From: Humibacillus xanthopallidus
GTDB taxonomy: Bacteria > Actinomycetota > Actinomycetes > Actinomycetales > Dermatophilaceae
Direction: 5' to 3'
NCBI RefSeq assembly: GCF_006716675.1
Contig: NZ_VFPM01000006.1
Coordinates: forward strand, 83,641 to 147,640
Length of the DNA: 64,000 nt
Below, piece by piece: positions 15,285 through 23,704 of the stretch. The notes under the pieces were generated by a model that saw only the letters and a program-made list of their open reading frames with translations, ran no database searches and was not told the origin of the DNA. A program made the position numbers and the translations under genes. Position 1 is the first letter of the stretch; every line of letters begins with the position of its first letter.

Positions 15285-16538
15285 TCAGCGCAGGATCGCG
15301 CGGAGGGCCTCGAGCAGGATCTCGACCTCGGTCTCGCCGACGACGAGCGGGGGAGCGAGGCGCACGGTGCTGCCGTGCGTGTCCTTGACGAGCACGCCGT
15401 GCTCGAGGAGGCGGTGGCACGCCTCGCGGCCGGTCATGAGGTCCGGGTCGATGTCGATGCCCGCCCAGAGGCCGCGGCAGCGCACGGCGTCCACCCCGTG
15501 GCCGACGAGCTCCTCCAGGCCGGCGGCGAGTTCGCTGCCGAGACGCCGGGCGCGCTGCTGGTACTCCCCGGTCGCGAGCAGGTCGACGACGGCGTGCCCG
15601 ACGGCTGCACCGAGCGGGTTGCCGCCGAAGGTCGAGCCGTGGCTGCCGGGGGTGATGACGCCGAGCACGTCGCGGTCGGCGACGATCGCCGAGACCGGCA
15701 CGATGCCGCCGCCGAGCGCCTTGCCGAGGATGTAGACGTCGGGCACGACGCCCTCGATGTCGCAGGCGAAGGTCGAGCCGGTGCGGCCCAGGCCCGACTG
15801 GATCTCGTCGGCGAGCATGAGAACGTTGCGGCGGCGGGTGAGGTCGCGCACGCCGCGCAGCCAGCCGTCGGGCGGCAGGATGACGCCGCCCTCGCCCTGG
15901 ATCGGCTCGAGCAGCACGGCGACCGTGTCGTCGGTGATTGCCGCCTCCAGCGCGGCGAGGTCGCCGTAGGGCACCGTGTCGAAGCCGGGCGTGTACGGGC
16001 CGTAGTGGTCGTGGGCCACCGGGTCGTCGGAGAAGCTGATGATCGTCGTCGTGCGTCCGTGGAAGTTGCCGGCCATGACGACGATGCGCGCCTGACCGTC
16101 GGGAACGCCCTTGACCTCGTAGCCCCAGCGCCGGGCGACCTTGATCGCCGTCTCGACGGCCTCGGCTCCGGTGTTCATCGGCAGGACGAGCTCCTTGCCG
16201 GCGAGCGTTGCGAGGTCGCGGCAGAAGGGGCCGAGACGGTCGCTGTGGAAGGCGCGGCTCGTCAGGGTGAGGCGGTCGAGCTGCGCGCGGGCCGCGCCGA
16301 CGAGGGCCGGGTGCAGGTGACCGAAGTTGAGGGCGGAGTAGCCCGCGAGAGCGTCGAGGTAGCGCCGCCCCTCGACGTCGGTCACCCACGCGCCCTCGGC
16401 GTGCGAGATGACGACGGGCAGCGGGTGGTAGTTGCTCGCCAGCCACAGCTCCGCGAGGGAGATGTGCTCGTGGGTCGGGGTGCCGGGGGCTGGGCCGCGG
16501 TGCTCACGGGCCCCGGGTCGTGCGGCCGTGTCGCTCAC
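15285..16538 (-). CDS. rocD: Ornithine aminotransferase
   Basis: A 417-residue class III PLP aminotransferase converting ornithine and 2-oxoglutarate to glutamate semialdehyde and glutamate in arginine/proline metabolism. Visible features: the substrate-binding block LDALAGYSALNFGHLHPAL, PLP contacts in NTGAEAVETAIK and VMAGNFHGRT, the PLP-ring Asp in LMLADEIQSGLGRTG, and the Schiff-base Lys in YILGKALGGGIVP. The length is normal. The start is GTG at 16538. The first 25 residues are less conserved. RocD is preferred over acetylornithine aminotransferase because of the LAGYSALNFGH and IQSGLGRTG patterns. It is divergent from the GTPase operon and upstream of the FNT gene. Confidence 0.88.
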   Translation of the reverse strand: MSDTAARPGAREHRGPAPGTPTHEHISLAELWLASNYHPLPVVISHAEGAWVTDVEGRRYLDALAGYSALNFGHLHPALVGAARAQLDRLTLTSRAFHSDRLGPFCRDLATLAGKELVLPMNTGAEAVETAIKVARRWGYEVKGVPDGQARIVVMAGNFHGRTTTIISFSDDPVAHDHYGPYTPGFDTVPYGDLAALEAAITDDTVAVLLEPIQGEGGVILPPDGWLRGVRDLTRRRNVLMLADEIQSGLGRTGSTFACDIEGVVPDVYILGKALGGGIVPVSAIVADRDVLGVITPGSHGSTFGGNPLGAAVGHAVVDLLATGEYQQRARRLGSELAAGLEELVGHGVDAVRCRGLWAGIDIDPDLMTGREACHRLLEHGVLVKDTHGSTVRLAPPLVVGETEVEILLEALRAILR

Positions 16539-16715
16539 TCCTCGATCGTCGCACCACGAGTCACCACCGGGCCACGGATTGTGAGGTGATCCCGCTCTCG
16601 GGACGGCGCCGGCACGCGCACCCGGTGGGAGACTGGCAGTGGCGGGTCTCGCAGCCAGGACTACCCGCGCTGGGGTGTGTCGGTCACGTCGGTGACCTGA
16701 GCCGTGGAGACTGCT

Positions 16716-18095
16716 ATGACCACTGCCCCCTCGTCAGCCACCCGCGTCGTCATCCTCGGTGCGGCCGGACGCGACTTCCACGACTTCAACGTCGTGTTCC
16801 GCGACGACCCGACGCACGAGGTCATCGCCTTCACCGCGACGCAGATCCCTGACATCGACGGCCGGCGCTACCCGCACGAGCTCGCGGGCCGGCTCTATCC
16901 GCAGGGCATCCCGATCGTCGACGAGTCCGAGCTGCCCGACCTCATCACCCGCGAGCACGTCGACCTCGTCGTCTTCGCCTACTCCGACGTGCGGCACGAG
17001 CAGGTCATGCACCTCGCCTCGACGTGCATCGCGGCCGGCGCCGACTTCCGGCTGCACAGCGCCCGCCGGACGATGCTGCGCAGCACGCGCCCGGTCGTCG
17101 CCGTGACCGCCGTGCGCACGGGCGTCGGCAAGAGCCAGACGGTGCGCTACCTCTCCCGCCTGATGCGCGAGCAGGGGCTGCGGGTCGTCGCCGTGCGCCA
17201 CCCCATGCCCTACGGCGACCTCGCCGCCCAGGCGTGCCAGCGCTTCGCGACGTATGCCGACCTCGACCGCTACGACTGCACGATCGAGGAGCGCGAGGAG
17301 TACGAGCCACACATCGACAACGGGGTCGTCGTCTATGCGGGCGTCGACTACGAGCGCATCCTGCGCGAGGCAGAGCAGGAGGCCGACGTCGTGCTCTGGG
17401 ACGGCGGCAACAACGACCTGCCGTTCTACGAGCCCGACCTGCACATCGTGCTCGCCGACCCGTTGCGCCCGGGGGACGAGGCGGCATACCACCCCGGCGA
17501 GGCGAACGTCCGGATGGCTGACGTCGTCGTCATCGCCAAGTGCGACTCGGCGCGGTCGGTCGACATCGAGGCCGTCGAGGCCTCGGTGCGCTCCCTCAAC
17601 CCGCGCGCCACGGTGCTGCGCGCCGAAAGCCCTGTCACCGTTGACGATCCGACGGTCGTCCGCGGCCGCAAGGTCGTCGTCGTCGAGGACGGCCCCACCC
17701 TGACCCACGGGTCGATGAGCTACGGGGCCGGCGTCGTCGGCGCGCGCGCCGCGGGTGCCTCCCACATCGTCGATCCGGTGCCGTATGCCGTGGGGTCGAT
17801 CGCCGCGACCTACGCGAAGTACCCGAACGCCCGGGGCATCCTGCCCGCCATGGGTTACGGGGCCGAGCAGGTCGCCGACCTCGAGGCGACGATCCGCGCG
17901 GCGGTCGACGCGGGCGCGTGTGACGCCGTCGTCGCCGGCACGCCGATCGACCTCACGAGGGTGTTCACGGTGCCCGTCCCGCTCGTGCGGGCGCGCTACG
18001 AGCTGCGCGAGGTCGTTCCCGGTGGCCTGGCCGCCGCCGTCCGGGGGGCGCTGCCGGTGGGCGTGAGCGATGCTCGGGAGGCGAGCCTGTCATGA
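16716..18095 (+). CDS. Cyclic 2,3-diphosphoglycerate synthetase-like GTPase
   Basis: A 459-residue cytoplasmic protein. An N-terminal Rossmann-like domain (VVILGAAGRDFHDFNVVFRD) is followed by a P-loop in VTAVRTGVGKSQTVRYLSRL near residue 132 and by later motifs WDGGNNDLPF and VVIAKCDSA. This arrangement matches the bacterial relatives of archaeal cyclic-2,3-diphosphoglycerate synthetase; the bacterial reaction is not firmly known. I chose the ATG at 16716 with GGAGA upstream over a GTG at 16704. Its stop overlaps the next gene by 4 nt. In other bacteria, such genes occur beside arginine or carbamate metabolism; here the divergent neighbour is ornithine aminotransferase. Confidence 0.8.
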   Translation: MTTAPSSATRVVILGAAGRDFHDFNVVFRDDPTHEVIAFTATQIPDIDGRRYPHELAGRLYPQGIPIVDESELPDLITREHVDLVVFAYSDVRHEQVMHLASTCIAAGADFRLHSARRTMLRSTRPVVAVTAVRTGVGKSQTVRYLSRLMREQGLRVVAVRHPMPYGDLAAQACQRFATYADLDRYDCTIEEREEYEPHIDNGVVVYAGVDYERILREAEQEADVVLWDGGNNDLPFYEPDLHIVLADPLRPGDEAAYHPGEANVRMADVVVIAKCDSARSVDIEAVEASVRSLNPRATVLRAESPVTVDDPTVVRGRKVVVVEDGPTLTHGSMSYGAGVVGARAAGASHIVDPVPYAVGSIAATYAKYPNARGILPAMGYGAEQVADLEATIRAAVDAGACDAVVAGTPIDLTRVFTVPVPLVRARYELREVVPGGLAAAVRGALPVGVSDAREASLS

Positions 18096-18592
18096 GCGCC
18101 CCAGCTGCACCTCGGTCGCCCGGGTCGCCGAACGCGTCTCCGGGCCGTCATGCCACGCGTTCCGCCCGGCGGGAGGCCTCGCGGTCGTCGAGCAGGCGCG
18201 CCGGCTACGCGGGCTCGCTCGTCGTCAACCTCCTCATGCTCTGGCTCGTCAACGTGTGGCCCGGCTGGCAGGCGGTGCCCTTCCTCACCGCCGCCACCGT
18301 GCTCGTCATCGGGGCCGTCAACGCCTCGATCGTCGCGCGGGCGGCGGCCGACCTGGTCAACCTCGTCTTCGACCTGCCCCGGCTCCGGGCGCTCGGCGAC
18401 ATCATCTCGATCGCCTTCGGGCTTGTCGCCCTCGTGCGGATCTGGCAGGTCTTCCCCCTCGATGTCATCGGCACCCCGTGGGAGGTCGTGGCGCGGGTCC
18501 TGCTCGCCATCGGCATCGTCGGAAGCGTGATCGGGATCATCGAGGCCGCGGTGCGGCTGTTCCGTGGGTATTTCCCAGGAGGTGCGTCATGA
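18092..18592 (+). CDS. Four-helix membrane protein, function unknown
   Basis: A 166-residue protein with a basic Ser/Arg/Pro-rich cytoplasmic N terminus (residues 1-38) followed by about four hydrophobic helices: VVNLLMLWLVNVWPG, VPFLTAATVLVIGAVNASIV, IISIAFGLVALVRIWQVF and VLLAIGIVGSVIGIIEAAV. It overlaps both neighbours by ATGA, so it is translationally coupled in a three-gene operon with the GTPase-like protein before it and the DUF4389 protein after it. No family name is certain. Confidence 0.75.
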   Translation: MSAPAAPRSPGSPNASPGRHATRSARREASRSSSRRAGYAGSLVVNLLMLWLVNVWPGWQAVPFLTAATVLVIGAVNASIVARAAADLVNLVFDLPRLRALGDIISIAFGLVALVRIWQVFPLDVIGTPWEVVARVLLAIGIVGSVIGIIEAAVRLFRGYFPGGAS

Positions 18593-20280
18593 CTGCCACC
18601 GGCGGTCCCAGCGGTCCCAGCGGTCCCGACGTCCCCGGCGGCCCAGGCGGCCCCGGCGGCCCCGGTGGTCCCGGCGCGCCGGTGGCTACTGCTCCGCACC
18701 CTGCCAAGCGGCACCTCGTCGCGCTCATCATCGGCTGCCTGCTCATCCTGCCCGGGCTCGGACTGCTCCTCGGAGGGGCAGCAGTGGCCGGTGCCTACGC
18801 GTTCGGCCGCGACGACGCGGGCTTCCTCTCCCTGTCCGTGCCGACGCTGCGCAGCCCGACGGCCGCGATCACGGTGGAGGACATCATCGTCGAGAACGCT
18901 CCCGACGCGCCGTCGTGGGCGCTCGACCGGCTCGACCTCGACCTGCGGATGACGGCGCGTCCGGTCACGCCCGGTGCCGACCTCTTCCTCGGCGTCGCGC
19001 CGGCCGATTCGCTGACGACCTATCTCCGGGGAGTCGCGCACGACGAGGTCGTCGGCCTCAGCGAACCCCGCTCCGGGGAGTCGAGGATCGCGGTCCTGCG
19101 GACCTCGCCCGGCGCGGCCACGGCCCCGGCGCCGACGGGCGAGACCTTCTGGACCACCTCGGCGACCGGTGCCGGGCAGCAGACGCTGACCTGGAACGTC
19201 ACCGGCGGACGCTGGGCCGTCGCGGTCATGAACGCCGACGGCAGCGCCGGCGTCGACGTGGCCACGACGATCGGGGTGCGGGCCGGCTTCCTGCTGCCCC
19301 TCGCGCTGATCCTGCTGGCGATCGGCCTCGTCATCAGTGGCATCGCCGTCGCCCTCATCGTGCGCGGCGTGAGCGGTGGCCAGCCGGCGCCGCCGTCCCC
19401 GGGCGAGCAGTCCTGGGGTGAGCCGTCCTCCCGGGCGCCACTTGCGGCTGGTGCCGCTGCGTCGCAGTGGGCACCGCACCCGCGAGCCGTCAGCCCGGTG
19501 TCGCTCAACGCGCGACTCGACGAGCCGCTCTCGCGATGGTTGTGGCTCGTCAAGTGGTTCCTCGCGATCCCGCACTTCATCGTGCTCGGCTTCCTCTGGA
19601 TGGCGTTCTTCGTCGTCGCGGTGGTCGCCTTCTTCGCCATCCTCTTCACCGGGAGATACCCGCGTAGTCTCTTCGACTTCAACCTCGGGGTGCTGCGCTG
19701 GTCGTGGCGCGTGTCCTACTACTGCTCCAACGGTGGCCTCGGCACCGACCGCTACCCGCCCTTCAGCCTCGACGAGGAGCCCGACTACCCGGCCCGGCTC
19801 GACATCGCCTACCCCGAGCACCTCTCGCGCGGGCTGGTCCTCATCAAGTGGTGGCTGCTCGCCATCCCGCAGTACCTCATCGTCGGCCTTCTCGTCGGCG
19901 GCAGTGGGTGGGCCTGGAGCTTCTCCCAGGGCCACGGTGTTCGCGTCGAATCGTCGGGGTGGAGCGTGCTGGGTCTGCTCGTGGTCATCGCCGGGATCTC
20001 GCTGCTCTTCACGAGCCGCTACCCCCGGGCGCTCTTCGACCTCGTCATCGGGCTCAACCGCTGGGTCTACCGCGTCGTCGCCTATGCCACGCTCATGACG
20101 GACGTGTACCCGCCGTTCCAGCTCGATGAGGGTGGCGCCGAGGTGCCGCTGCCGCCGCCTTCGGCTCCGGTGCCCCAGGTGCCGCCCGAGCCTCTGGAGC
20201 CTCCGCCTCCGCCGCCTCCGCCGCCTCCGGTGCCCCCGGACCGCGCCCCGCAGGACACCGCCTGGGACCTCGACAACTGA
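18589..20280 (+). CDS. Double DUF4389 membrane protein with collagen-like N terminus
   Basis: A 563-residue membrane protein, start ATG at 18589 with CAGGAGG upstream. Layout: a Gly-Pro-rich segment (residues 2-31, repeated GGPGGPGGPGG); a hydrophobic helix; an extracytoplasmic beta domain (~60-225); a second helix; then two DUF4389 repeats, each with a WLxKWFLAIPHxxxL or IKWWLLAIPQYLIVG helix and an FTGRYPRSLFDF or FTSRYPRALFDL motif followed by (Y)PPF(S/Q)LDE. The C terminus is Pro-rich (runs of 4-7 Pro). DUF4389 proteins are common in actinobacteria and of unknown function. The gene is coupled to the four-helix protein by ATGA. Confidence 0.85.
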   Translation: MTATGGPSGPSGPDVPGGPGGPGGPGGPGAPVATAPHPAKRHLVALIIGCLLILPGLGLLLGGAAVAGAYAFGRDDAGFLSLSVPTLRSPTAAITVEDIIVENAPDAPSWALDRLDLDLRMTARPVTPGADLFLGVAPADSLTTYLRGVAHDEVVGLSEPRSGESRIAVLRTSPGAATAPAPTGETFWTTSATGAGQQTLTWNVTGGRWAVAVMNADGSAGVDVATTIGVRAGFLLPLALILLAIGLVISGIAVALIVRGVSGGQPAPPSPGEQSWGEPSSRAPLAAGAAASQWAPHPRAVSPVSLNARLDEPLSRWLWLVKWFLAIPHFIVLGFLWMAFFVVAVVAFFAILFTGRYPRSLFDFNLGVLRWSWRVSYYCSNGGLGTDRYPPFSLDEEPDYPARLDIAYPEHLSRGLVLIKWWLLAIPQYLIVGLLVGGSGWAWSFSQGHGVRVESSGWSVLGLLVVIAGISLLFTSRYPRALFDLVIGLNRWVYRVVAYATLMTDVYPPFQLDEGGAEVPLPPPSAPVPQVPPEPLEPPPPPPPPPPVPPDRAPQDTAWDLDN

Positions 20281-20320
20281 CCGGATCGCCCTCGCCCTGC
20301 GCCCGCCGGATGCCAAGCCC

Positions 20321-20470
20321 CAATCGAAAGAGCAGTTCGTCGCCCCTTCGCGTGACAGCGCACGGCCGCTCGACGGCGACGAACTGCTCTTTCGATTGCT
20401 CCGGGGTCCGCTCTCCCCGATCGAGAGCACTCCGTCGGCCTTCCCCCGATCGAGAGAGCACTCCGTCGGC
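20321..20470. repeat. Family B repeats including a 24-30-24 inverted element
   Basis: Copies of a 24-mer beginning CAATCGAAAGAGCAGTTCG: 20321-20344 (+), 20375-20398 (-), and two variants ending CACTCCGTCGGC at 20418-20439 and 20447-20470. The first two are exact inverted copies separated by 30 nt, able to form a 24-bp stem. The cluster occupies much of the 302-nt gap between the DUF4389 gene and the PhoD gene; the rest of this gap holds one CGGCATAC motif at 20520 and nothing else I can name. Other copies are at 38137-38277 and 50533-50556. Confidence 0.9.
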
Positions 20471-20582
20471 TTCCCGCCCCACGTGGGTGGCGGGATCACC
20501 TCGAACGGGCGGGAGGGCGCGGCATACGGGCGCTCTCGCCAATCGGCACCAGCGGGCCCTCGGCGGGCATAGCCTCCGAGTC

Positions 20583-22367
20583 ATGACACCGTCGTCCGTC
20601 GGCCGGCGCACCCTGCTCAAGGGTGTCGCCGCAGCCACCGCAGCGCTTGCCGTCCCCCGCGTCTTCGACCCCGCCGCTGCTGCGGCGCCGGCGAGCAAGG
20701 GCATCTTCGGTTACGGGGTAGCCAGCGGCGACCCGACCGCCGATTCCGTCATCATCTGGACCCGAGCCACCCCGCCGCCGCGGCCCGGCGAGCCCGTGGC
20801 GGCTCCCGGCAACGGCCTCGGCCGCCCGATCCCCGTGCGGTGGCAGGTGTCCACGACCGAGCGGTTCAACCGCGTCGTCGCCCACGGCACGGTCATGACC
20901 TCCCCCGACAGCGACCACACGGTCAAGGTCGACGTGACCGGCCTCGACCCGTACACGCGCTACTTCTACCGCTTCCAGTCGCTCGGCGAGTTCAGCGCGG
21001 TCGGGCGCACCCAGACAGCGGGCGACATCGCGGGCGAGACGCACGCGCTGCGCATGGCCCTCGTGAGCTGCAGCAACTACACGGGCGGCTTCTTCACGGC
21101 CTACCGCGCCATCAGCAAGCGCGACGACCTCGACTTCGTGCTGCACGTCGGCGACTACATCTACGAGTACGGCAACGGCGCCGACCGCTACGGTCCCGAT
21201 GCGCTCATCGGCGTGCGTGACGGCCAGCCCGCCACCGAGACGATCGACCTGACGGGCTACCGGCTGCGCCACGCCCTGCACAAGGCCGACCCCGACTGCC
21301 AGGCCGCCCACCAGGCGCTCCCGTGGATCACGATCTTCGACGACCACGAGGTGGCCAACAACGCCTGGGCCGACGGCGCCGAGAACCACCAGCCCGGAGA
21401 GGGTGACTACCTCGTGCGCCGGGCGCAGGCGATGCAGGCCTACCTCGAGTGGATGCCCTTCCGCATGCCCGACCAGTCGGTGCCGCACCAGGGCACGCGC
21501 TTCTTCAAGCGGTTCACCTTCGGCGACCTCGGTGACCTGTCCATCCTCGAGACCCGGCAGAACCGCAGCCGTCAGGTCACGGTGCCGGGCGTGCCGTTCG
21601 ACGGTTTCGTGCCGATCGGGGTCAACCCGCAGATCGACGGCGCCCTTGCCTCCCCGCTGCGTCACCTCCCCGAGCCCGAGCAGCTGGCCTGGCTCAAGGA
21701 CGGCGTGGCGCAGCAGGGGCGGCAGTGGCACCTGCTCGGCAACCAGGTGATGATCGCACCCGTGCTCTACCCGGGCGCCGCGCTCGGTGCCCCGGGCCTC
21801 ACCTTCGTCAACGCCGACCAGTGGGACGGCTACACCGCCGACCGCACGAGCCTGCTGACGTATGCCGCCGCGCAGCCCGAGTCCGCCGGTGACATCGTCG
21901 TGCTCACCGGTGACATCCACGCCTCCTTCTCGAGCGACCTGCCGGTCGCCGCGTCACCCGGCCAGCCGGCATACGCCTCGGCGGGCGTGGAGGTCGTGTG
22001 CCCGTCCGTGACGAGCGACGGCTTCTACGAGGTGCTCGGAGGAACCCCACAGCTGGCGGGACAGCCTCCCGAGGTCGTCGTCGCCGTGACGCGCCAGGCC
22101 ATCGCAGCGGCCCAGCAGCTCAACCCGTGGATCAAGTACCTCGACGGCGTCGGGCACGGCTTCGTCGTCGTCGATGTCACGCCGGAGCGGGTGCAGGCGG
22201 ACTACTACCTCACCCCGGTGCCGTCGAGCGCCGATCCCGACCCGCGCGTCGACCCGGAGACCGCGCTGGACTACATGCACAGCGTCCAGACCCTCGCGGG
22301 GTCGCGCCGTCTCTCCGCTGCCGTCGGTGCCGTCGGCGCGAGGTCTGACGAGCCGCGCACCAGCTGA
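20583..22367 (+). CDS. phoD: Alkaline phosphatase D (PhoD family), Tat-exported
   Basis: A 594-residue secreted metallophosphoesterase releasing phosphate from mono- and diesters, normally with Fe/Ca in the active site. The N terminus carries a Tat signal (GRRTLLKGVAAATAALAV). After a PhoD N-terminal Fn3-like domain (FGYGVASGDPTADSVIIWTR), the phosphoesterase motifs follow: HVGDYIYEYG, FDDHEVANNAW and VLTGDIHASF, plus VVCPSVTSDGFY. The length is within the family range, slightly long. No strong ribosome-binding site precedes the ATG at 20583. It is flanked on both sides by intergenic repeats and looks monocistronic; phosphate-limitation control is likely from the family but not visible here. 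Confidence 0.88.
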   Translation: MTPSSVGRRTLLKGVAAATAALAVPRVFDPAAAAAPASKGIFGYGVASGDPTADSVIIWTRATPPPRPGEPVAAPGNGLGRPIPVRWQVSTTERFNRVVAHGTVMTSPDSDHTVKVDVTGLDPYTRYFYRFQSLGEFSAVGRTQTAGDIAGETHALRMALVSCSNYTGGFFTAYRAISKRDDLDFVLHVGDYIYEYGNGADRYGPDALIGVRDGQPATETIDLTGYRLRHALHKADPDCQAAHQALPWITIFDDHEVANNAWADGAENHQPGEGDYLVRRAQAMQAYLEWMPFRMPDQSVPHQGTRFFKRFTFGDLGDLSILETRQNRSRQVTVPGVPFDGFVPIGVNPQIDGALASPLRHLPEPEQLAWLKDGVAQQGRQWHLLGNQVMIAPVLYPGAALGAPGLTFVNADQWDGYTADRTSLLTYAAAQPESAGDIVVLTGDIHASFSSDLPVAASPGQPAYASAGVEVVCPSVTSDGFYEVLGGTPQLAGQPPEVVVAVTRQAIAAAQQLNPWIKYLDGVGHGFVVVDVTPERVQADYYLTPVPSSADPDPRVDPETALDYMHSVQTLAGSRRLSAAVGAVGARSDEPRTS

Positions 22368-22380
22368 CCTCCGCCCGCAC

Positions 22381-22466
22381 GTCGAGTGCCCACTTCCCTC
22401 CGCCTCTGAGCCGTCGGGAAGTGGGCACTCGACGTGACGGGGGGCGTCGGGAAGTGGGCACTCGAC
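22381..22466. repeat. Three family A repeats after phoD
   Basis: Family A 21-mers at 22381-22401 (+), 22413-22433 (-) and 22446-22466 (-). The first two form an inverted pair with an 11-nt loop. The group sits between the stop of the PhoD gene and the stop of the convergent small membrane protein gene, where a bidirectional terminator would be expected. Confidence 0.9.
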
Positions 22467-22470
22467 CTTG

Positions 22471-22671
22471 TCAGGGGGTGGTGCCGCCGCCGCGGCGGCG
22501 GGCGCTGAGCGCGAGCGCGAGGCCTGCGAGCACGACGACCGGGCCGATGATCGCCCACAGCGTGACCCCCGACATCACGCTGCCGCCGACGACGCCGAGT
22601 CCCTGCAGGGTCCACAGGGCACCGACGAGCACCAGCAGGATGCCGAGGCCGATGCGCAGCGGGCCGCTCAC
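22471..22671 (-). CDS. Small two-helix membrane protein (paralogue of the one at 43954)
   Basis: A 66-residue membrane protein starting with GTG at 22671 and overlapping the stop of the lipase gene by 4 nt (GTGA). It has two helices: LRIGLGILLVLVGALWTLQGLGVVGG and VTLWAIIGPVVVLAGLALAL, ending in basic RRRGGG. It aligns well with the protein at 43954-44154 (xLLLxGxxWTxQGLGxxG ... W(A)xxGPVxxLxGLAL). Such minimal membrane proteins are common in actinobacteria and their function is unknown. Confidence 0.75.
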   Translation of the reverse strand: MSGPLRIGLGILLVLVGALWTLQGLGVVGGSVMSGVTLWAIIGPVVVLAGLALALSARRRGGGTTP

Positions 22672-23603
22672 GCCGGCGCCTGCGCCGTCTCGAGGTGGGC
22701 GTCGAGCCACTCGAGGATCTCGAGCTCGACCTCGTCGCGGTTGAGCTCGTTGAGGATCTCGTGCCGGGCGTCGGGCCACAGCGTCACCGTGACGTCGCGG
22801 ACACCGAGGCGCTTGAGCTGGTCGGCCGCCTGCTGCACGCCCTTGCCCTTGGCGCCGACCGGGTCCTGGTCGCCCGAGGTCAGAAAGATCGGCAGGTCCT
22901 TGGGTATGAGCGCGACGGTGCGGTCGTCGTTGGCCATCGCCAGGCCGCGAAGCAGGTCGGCGAATCCGCCTGCGCTGAAGACGAATCCACAGTCAGGGTC
23001 GTTGATGTACTTGTCGACCTCAGCGGGATCCCTTGAGAGCCAGTCGAAGTCGGTACGGGTGGGCTTGAAGGCAGAGTTGTACTGACCGAAGCTGAGCTTG
23101 TTCATCAACCCGCTCGTGTGGGTGTGGCCCCGCAGGCGCGCCTGCGTCGACGCGACGAGGACGCCGACCTTTCCGAGGGCACCTGCGCCACCGGCGGTTC
23201 CGGAGAGCACGAGGCCAGCGAGCTCCGAACCGTACTGCGCGGCATACCCCCTCGCGATGAAGGAGCCCATGCTGTGGCCGAGGAGGAAGACGGGCACGCC
23301 GTGCTGCTCATGGCGAGCCCGAGCCGTGACGGAGTGGAGGTCGTCGATGACGGTCTGCCAGCCGTCTCGCTCGGCGAAGGAGCCGCGTGGGCTCGACGTG
23401 CGCCCGTGGCCGCGGTGGTCGGAGGCGTAGACGGCATACCCGTGGTCGGTGAGGCGCTGCGCGAACCGGGCGTAGCGCGCGGAGTGCTCGGCGAGTCCGT
23501 GGGAGATCTGCACGACGGCCTTCACCTCCCCGTCGGGCAGCCAGCGGTTGACGAACACCTCGGTGCCGTCGGGGGTGGTCAGCGTGAAGGAGCTGCTGTG
23601 CAT
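22668..23603 (-). CDS. Monoacylglycerol lipase-like alpha/beta hydrolase
   Basis: A 311-residue lysophospholipase/monoglyceride lipase family hydrolase. Visible: the oxyanion-hole segment ISHGLAEHSARYARFA near residue 33, the SDHRGHGRTSS loop, the nucleophile elbow LLGHSMGSFIARG, the Asp of TSGDQDPVG and the final His in WPDARHEILNE. No signal peptide, so it acts in the cytoplasm or at the inner membrane face. The ATG at 23603 has GAGGA 5 nt upstream. It is first in a two-gene unit with the small membrane protein, by GTGA overlap. The natural lipid is not known. Confidence 0.88.
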   Translation of the reverse strand: MHSSSFTLTTPDGTEVFVNRWLPDGEVKAVVQISHGLAEHSARYARFAQRLTDHGYAVYASDHRGHGRTSSPRGSFAERDGWQTVIDDLHSVTARARHEQHGVPVFLLGHSMGSFIARGYAAQYGSELAGLVLSGTAGGAGALGKVGVLVASTQARLRGHTHTSGLMNKLSFGQYNSAFKPTRTDFDWLSRDPAEVDKYINDPDCGFVFSAGGFADLLRGLAMANDDRTVALIPKDLPIFLTSGDQDPVGAKGKGVQQAADQLKRLGVRDVTVTLWPDARHEILNELNRDEVELEILEWLDAHLETAQAPA

Positions 23604-23704
23604 GATCGTCCTCGATCTCGGAGTGCCGTTTGCCCGCACTGTATGCCGTGTGGCTGTCTCGCAGTCAGCCGATCCGGTATGCCGCGTGGCTGAGTGTCGC
23701 CGCC

